Shown piece after piece: positions 63,503 through 64,000 of a DNA stretch of 64,000 nt; within the stretch, counting starts at the first letter, position 1; every line of letters begins with the position of its first letter. A program made the position numbers and the translations under genes. This DNA is from Ornithobacterium rhinotracheale (GTDB taxonomy: Bacteria > Bacteroidota > Bacteroidia > Flavobacteriales > Weeksellaceae), in contig NZ_CP094846.1 in the NCBI RefSeq assembly GCF_022832975.1, forward strand, positions 186,001-250,000. The letters are read 5' to 3'. Below the pieces are notes generated by a model. That model was not told the origin of the DNA, did no database searches, and worked only from the letters and a program-made list of their open reading frames with translations.

Positions 63503-64000
63503 TTTTATTTTTTAAAAAGTTGATAATTCTTTCAGAAGCTTTACCATCTCCGTAAGGATTTTGAATTGATTGAATACTCGCGTAATAAGCAGAGTCATCA
63601 AGTAACTGGCTGCTATTTGAGATAATTTTATCAATATCAGTACCTACCAATTTTACGGTGCCAGCATCTACAGCCTCAGGTCTTTCAGTATTACCTCTCA
63701 TAACTAGCACGGGTTTACCTAAACTTGGAGCCTCTTCTTGTATTCCTCCGCTATCAGTTAAAATAAAGTAGCTTTGATTCATTAACCAAACAAAAGAAGG
63801 GTAGGATAATGGTGAAACCAATTTAATATTTGAAATTCCACGTAATAAATCATTTACTGTATTTAAAATATTTGGGTTCAAATGCACAGGATATACAATC
63901 TCTACATCATCTTTATACTTTTCAGCTATATTTTTTAATGCCTTGCAGATATCGATAATACCTTGTCCGTGATTCTCTCTTCTATGCCCTGTAACAAGAA
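63495..64000 (-). CDS. wecB: UDP-GlcNAc 2-epimerase (non-hydrolysing), C-terminal part
   Basis: The frame is open to the right window edge; the GTG at 63887 is internal. The visible part is about 168 residues and starts with VTGHRRENHGQGI, a family signature that ends at the catalytic His/Arg region; FILTDSGGIQEEAPSLGKPVLVMRGNTERPEAVDAGT is the substrate-binding end. The enzyme interconverts UDP-GlcNAc and UDP-ManNAc. The gene is the most upstream one seen in the polysaccharide operon. Confidence 0.95.
   Translation of the reverse strand, partial: LVTGHRRENHGQGIIDICKALKNIAEKYKDDVEIVYPVHLNPNILNTVNDLLRGISNIKLVSPLSYPSFVWLMNQSYFILTDSGGIQEEAPSLGKPVLVMRGNTERPEAVDAGTVKLVGTDIDKIISNSSQLLDDSAYYASIQSIQNPYGDGKASERIINFLKNKNG

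Overview
The window looks like a chromosomal segment of a Bacteroidetes, most likely a member of the Flavobacteriia. The evidence is the gene content and order: an HD-domain gene near lpxD, a fused lpxC-fabZ, lpxA and efp; a complete Bat (MoxR/VWA/TPR) operon; a SusC/SusD pair; and several families typical of this phylum (DUF2480, DUF3276, DUF3810, DUF4298, DUF6702). Sequences of the TAnnTTTG type, the Bacteroidetes -7 element, precede several genes, and Shine-Dalgarno sequences are scarce. A host-associated Weeksellaceae such as Ornithobacterium would fit, but that is a guess.

Layout. 1-6 kb: end of an HD phosphohydrolase, an inverted GT90 glycosyltransferase, then lpxD, lpxC-fabZ, lpxA and efp (lipid A plus EF-P). 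6-12.5 kb: a SusC/SusD pair with no enzyme genes beside it, followed by a non-coding stretch with 23-nt tandem repeats. 12.5-23.9 kb: housekeeping genes (DMT exporter, RluA-type pseudouridine synthase, panB, a DUF3810 metalloprotease-like protein, MerR, M23 peptidase, alaS, nucleoside phosphorylase, hisS), with a second 22-nt tandem array and an (AC)17 microsatellite between genes. 24-32 kb: the nine-gene Bat operon. 32-36 kb: purF-purC-purM. 36.5-42.7 kb: uronate catabolism (kdgK, kduI, an unpartnered PTS EIIC-like transporter, DUF308, kduD). 43-49.5 kb: an orphan low-GC protein, hemB, a plugless TonB-type barrel protein and a 988-residue TPR protein. 49.8-54 kb: an acyl-CoA carboxylase beta subunit, a conserved protein of unknown role, an MBL hydrolase and DUF3276. 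54.2-64 kb: a surface-polysaccharide operon on the minus strand (wecB, glycosyltransferases, EpsG-like polymerase, rmlB, rmlC, rmlA, ugd), which runs off the right edge.

How the genes work together. The lpx genes and the GT90 belong to lipid A/LPS. The 54-64 kb operon would build a polymer from dTDP-6-deoxy-sugar, UDP-glucuronate and ManNAc precursors. The kdu/kdg genes would take the unsaturated uronate released by polysaccharide lyases to 2-keto-3-deoxy-6-phosphogluconate. The most unusual point is that KduI carries an apparent signal peptide and is co-transcribed with an EIIC-like permease that has no EIIA or EIIB partner here. This suggests that isomerisation takes place in the periplasm before uptake. 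I found no rRNA, tRNA, CRISPR array or insertion sequence.
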